Positions 4,416-5,893 of a stretch of 5,893 nucleotides of DNA are shown one piece after another (positions within the stretch are counted from its first letter, which is position 1; every line of letters begins with the position of its first letter). Under the pieces are notes generated by a model. It saw only the letters and a list, made by a program, of their open reading frames with translations, ran no database searches and was not told the DNA's origin. The position numbers and the translations under genes were made by a program. The stretch lies in assembly GCA_012727515.1 (NCBI GenBank), contig JAAYGZ010000354.1, positions 1 through 5,893 of the forward strand, read 5' to 3'. The DNA is from Desulfovibrionales bacterium. GTDB taxonomy: Bacteria > Desulfobacterota > Desulfovibrionia > Desulfovibrionales > Desulfomicrobiaceae.

Positions 4416-5893
4416 ATGACGGCAACAAAAACAGCGTTTAGCGTATGTGGCATGTGCTCGGTGCGCTGCCCCATTCAGGTAGATCTGCAGGATGGCAAAG
4501 CTGTCCGCATTGAAGGTAATCAATTTGCCCTCAAAGGTGGGCTGTGTCCTCGTGGAGCTGCCGGTATCGCTCTGGAACAGGATCTGGAAAAACCGCAAAC
4601 TCCGCTTATTCGCGTTGGTGCGCGTGGCGAAGGAAAATGGAAGTCTGTGTCCTGGGACGAGGCCTTTGACTATGTGGCAGATAAGCTGAAAAGCATTATG
4701 GCCGAACACGGCCCGCGCTCTGTACTCTGGTCTGATCGTGGCGGACCCTTTCCAGACCTGCCTCAGGCTTTTATGCGAGGTCTTGGCTCGCCCAACTACT
4801 GTAATCATGATGCTGCCTGCGCTCGCAACGTGCAGCATGGAGCCATGTCCACCATTGGGGTAGGCCGCAAAATGGTTGCCTATGACCTGCGCAATGCCAA
4901 GCACATTATCCTGCAGACACGCAATATCATGGAAGCAGTGAATGTGGCTGAAGTCAACGCAACCCTGGATGGCATGGCAGGCGGCGCCAAGCTTACGGTC
5001 ATTGATATCCGGGCTTCAGTCAGCGCCAGCAAGGCTGACAATTTTTTTATGATCCGACCCGGCACTGATTACGGCTTTAATTTGGCTGTCATCAACACAC
5101 TCATTGCTGAAAATCTGTATGATGCGGATTATGTGAACCAGTTTGTGGATGGTTTTGAAGAACTCAAGTCCTTTGTCCAGCCATATACAGCAGAATGGGC
5201 TGCTGAAGAATGCGGCGTAACCGCTGAGTCCATTCGTAACCTGGTCAGGCAGCTTGCTGAGGCTGCGCCAAGCGTTATCTGGCATCCAGGCTGGATGGTT
5301 GCCCGCTATAATGATTCCTTCCTGGTTTGTCGCACAGCCTATATTATCAATGCTCTGCTCGGAGCCATTGGAGCCAAAGGCGGTCTGCCCTTTGTCAATA
5401 CAGCCAAAGATGTCGGGCGTAAGGGGCTGAAAAAACTTGTAGATCTTTTTCCCAAGCCTGAAGAGAAACGCGCTGATGGCGTGGGCTGGAAATACCCGCA
5501 GTTTGATGGCGGCCCAGGCCTGGTCAACCAGGCATACGATGCTATTGTCACGGGCGACCCATACCCCATTAAAGCCTATTTATGCTGGCGACACGACCCG
5601 ATTATGTCCATGCCTGATCCCGCAGCCCTGAAAAAGAAATGGGACGGCCTGGATCTTTTGGTCAGCATTACATTTTCCTGGTCTGACACAGCCTGGCATT
5701 CAGATGTGGTTTTACCTTTATCCACCTACCTGGCGCGAGACAGCATTATTGCTGGAAAATCCGGCCTCAAACCCCAGTTTTTTGTGCGCAAGCGAGTTCA
5801 GGAGCCAACCTTTGACTCCAAGGCTGACTGGGAAATTATCAGCGGCCTGTCCAAACGTCTGGGCATTGATGCTCTGGCCTTTGAGCGTATCGA
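4416..5893 (+). CDS. Molybdopterin oxidoreductase, thiosulfate/polysulfide reductase PhsA/PsrA-like, N-terminal 492 codons
   Basis: The reading frame is open to the right edge, so the C-terminal molybdopterin dinucleotide-binding domain is missing (family members are usually about 650-750 residues). Visible are the [4Fe-4S] motif C11-x2-C14-x3-C18-x25-C44 followed by PRG, WDEAFDYVADKL (80-91), SPNYCNHDAACARN (125-138), where C135 aligns with the metal-ligand cysteine of the thiosulfate/polysulfide reductase group, WRHDPIMSMPDP (391-402) and HSDVVLP (428-434). The family transfers two electrons to or from sulfur compounds or similar substrates, usually with an iron-sulfur partner subunit expected just downstream. 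No Tat or Sec signal precedes the cluster, and the frame is closed by TAA at 4362, so none is hidden upstream. Cytoplasmic location is inferred. Proteins of this type in Desulfovibrio are annotated as thiosulfate reductase; substrate is unproven, and formate dehydrogenase-like or other roles remain possible. Confidence 0.9.
   Translation, partial: MTATKTAFSVCGMCSVRCPIQVDLQDGKAVRIEGNQFALKGGLCPRGAAGIALEQDLEKPQTPLIRVGARGEGKWKSVSWDEAFDYVADKLKSIMAEHGPRSVLWSDRGGPFPDLPQAFMRGLGSPNYCNHDAACARNVQHGAMSTIGVGRKMVAYDLRNAKHIILQTRNIMEAVNVAEVNATLDGMAGGAKLTVIDIRASVSASKADNFFMIRPGTDYGFNLAVINTLIAENLYDADYVNQFVDGFEELKSFVQPYTAEWAAEECGVTAESIRNLVRQLAEAAPSVIWHPGWMVARYNDSFLVCRTAYIINALLGAIGAKGGLPFVNTAKDVGRKGLKKLVDLFPKPEEKRADGVGWKYPQFDGGPGLVNQAYDAIVTGDPYPIKAYLCWRHDPIMSMPDPAALKKKWDGLDLLVSITFSWSDTAWHSDVVLPLSTYLARDSIIAGKSGLKPQFFVRKRVQEPTFDSKADWEIISGLSKRLGIDALAFERI

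Noticed and set aside
4368..4904. 178-codon open frame on the minus strand
   Set aside because: It lies antisense to the oxidoreductase gene, whose motifs are unmistakable; the minus translation shows no recognisable domain and no good ribosome site.
4416..5893. QrcB subunit of the quinone reductase complex
   Set aside because: There is no hexahaem cytochrome gene (qrcA) immediately upstream and no export signal; the sequence looks closer to the PhsA/PsrA type.

Overview
The window looks like a chromosomal segment from a Gram-negative anaerobe, most likely a sulfate-reducing Desulfovibrionales-type deltaproteobacterium. This is inferred from three things: a PhsA-like molybdenum/tungsten oxidoreductase, a stand-alone ADP-heptose-type nucleotidyltransferase (implying LPS), and a lipoprotein/coaBC/UDG-like cluster of a kind I associate with that group. 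No search was run. Base composition is moderate and no mobile element, CRISPR array or RNA gene was seen.

Minus-strand block (1-3536, read from right to left). An uncharacterised 240-residue soluble helical protein (3536-2814) leads. After 83 bp comes a predicted lipoprotein (2730-2194). Its TGA overlaps the GTG start of coaBC (2197-989), the bifunctional coenzyme A biosynthesis enzyme. The 3' end of coaBC overlaps an uncharacterised protein that resembles a degenerate uracil-DNA glycosylase fold (to 429). The tight overlaps indicate co-transcription and translational coupling. After a 194-bp gap with its own promoter-like sequence and a CRP/FNR-type palindrome comes the 5' end of a sugar-nucleotide epimerase gene (234-1, running off the window).

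Plus-strand block (3701-5893). A 164-bp divergent spacer (3537-3700) separates the minus block from an rfaE2/hldE-C-type heptose-1-phosphate adenylyltransferase gene (3701-4192). A 223-bp spacer rich in inverted repeats follows (4193-4415). Then comes the 5' part (492 codons) of a molybdopterin oxidoreductase of the thiosulfate/polysulfide reductase type, with an N-terminal [4Fe-4S] motif but no export signal.

The genes cover general housekeeping (CoA), envelope polysaccharide (epimerase, heptose transfer) and anaerobic redox metabolism. I found no clear previously undescribed multi-gene system. The points most worth a second look are the signal-less PhsA-like enzyme with its repeat-rich leader, the UDG-like coaBC partner with an ambiguous start, and the CRP-like palindrome at the epimerase promoter.
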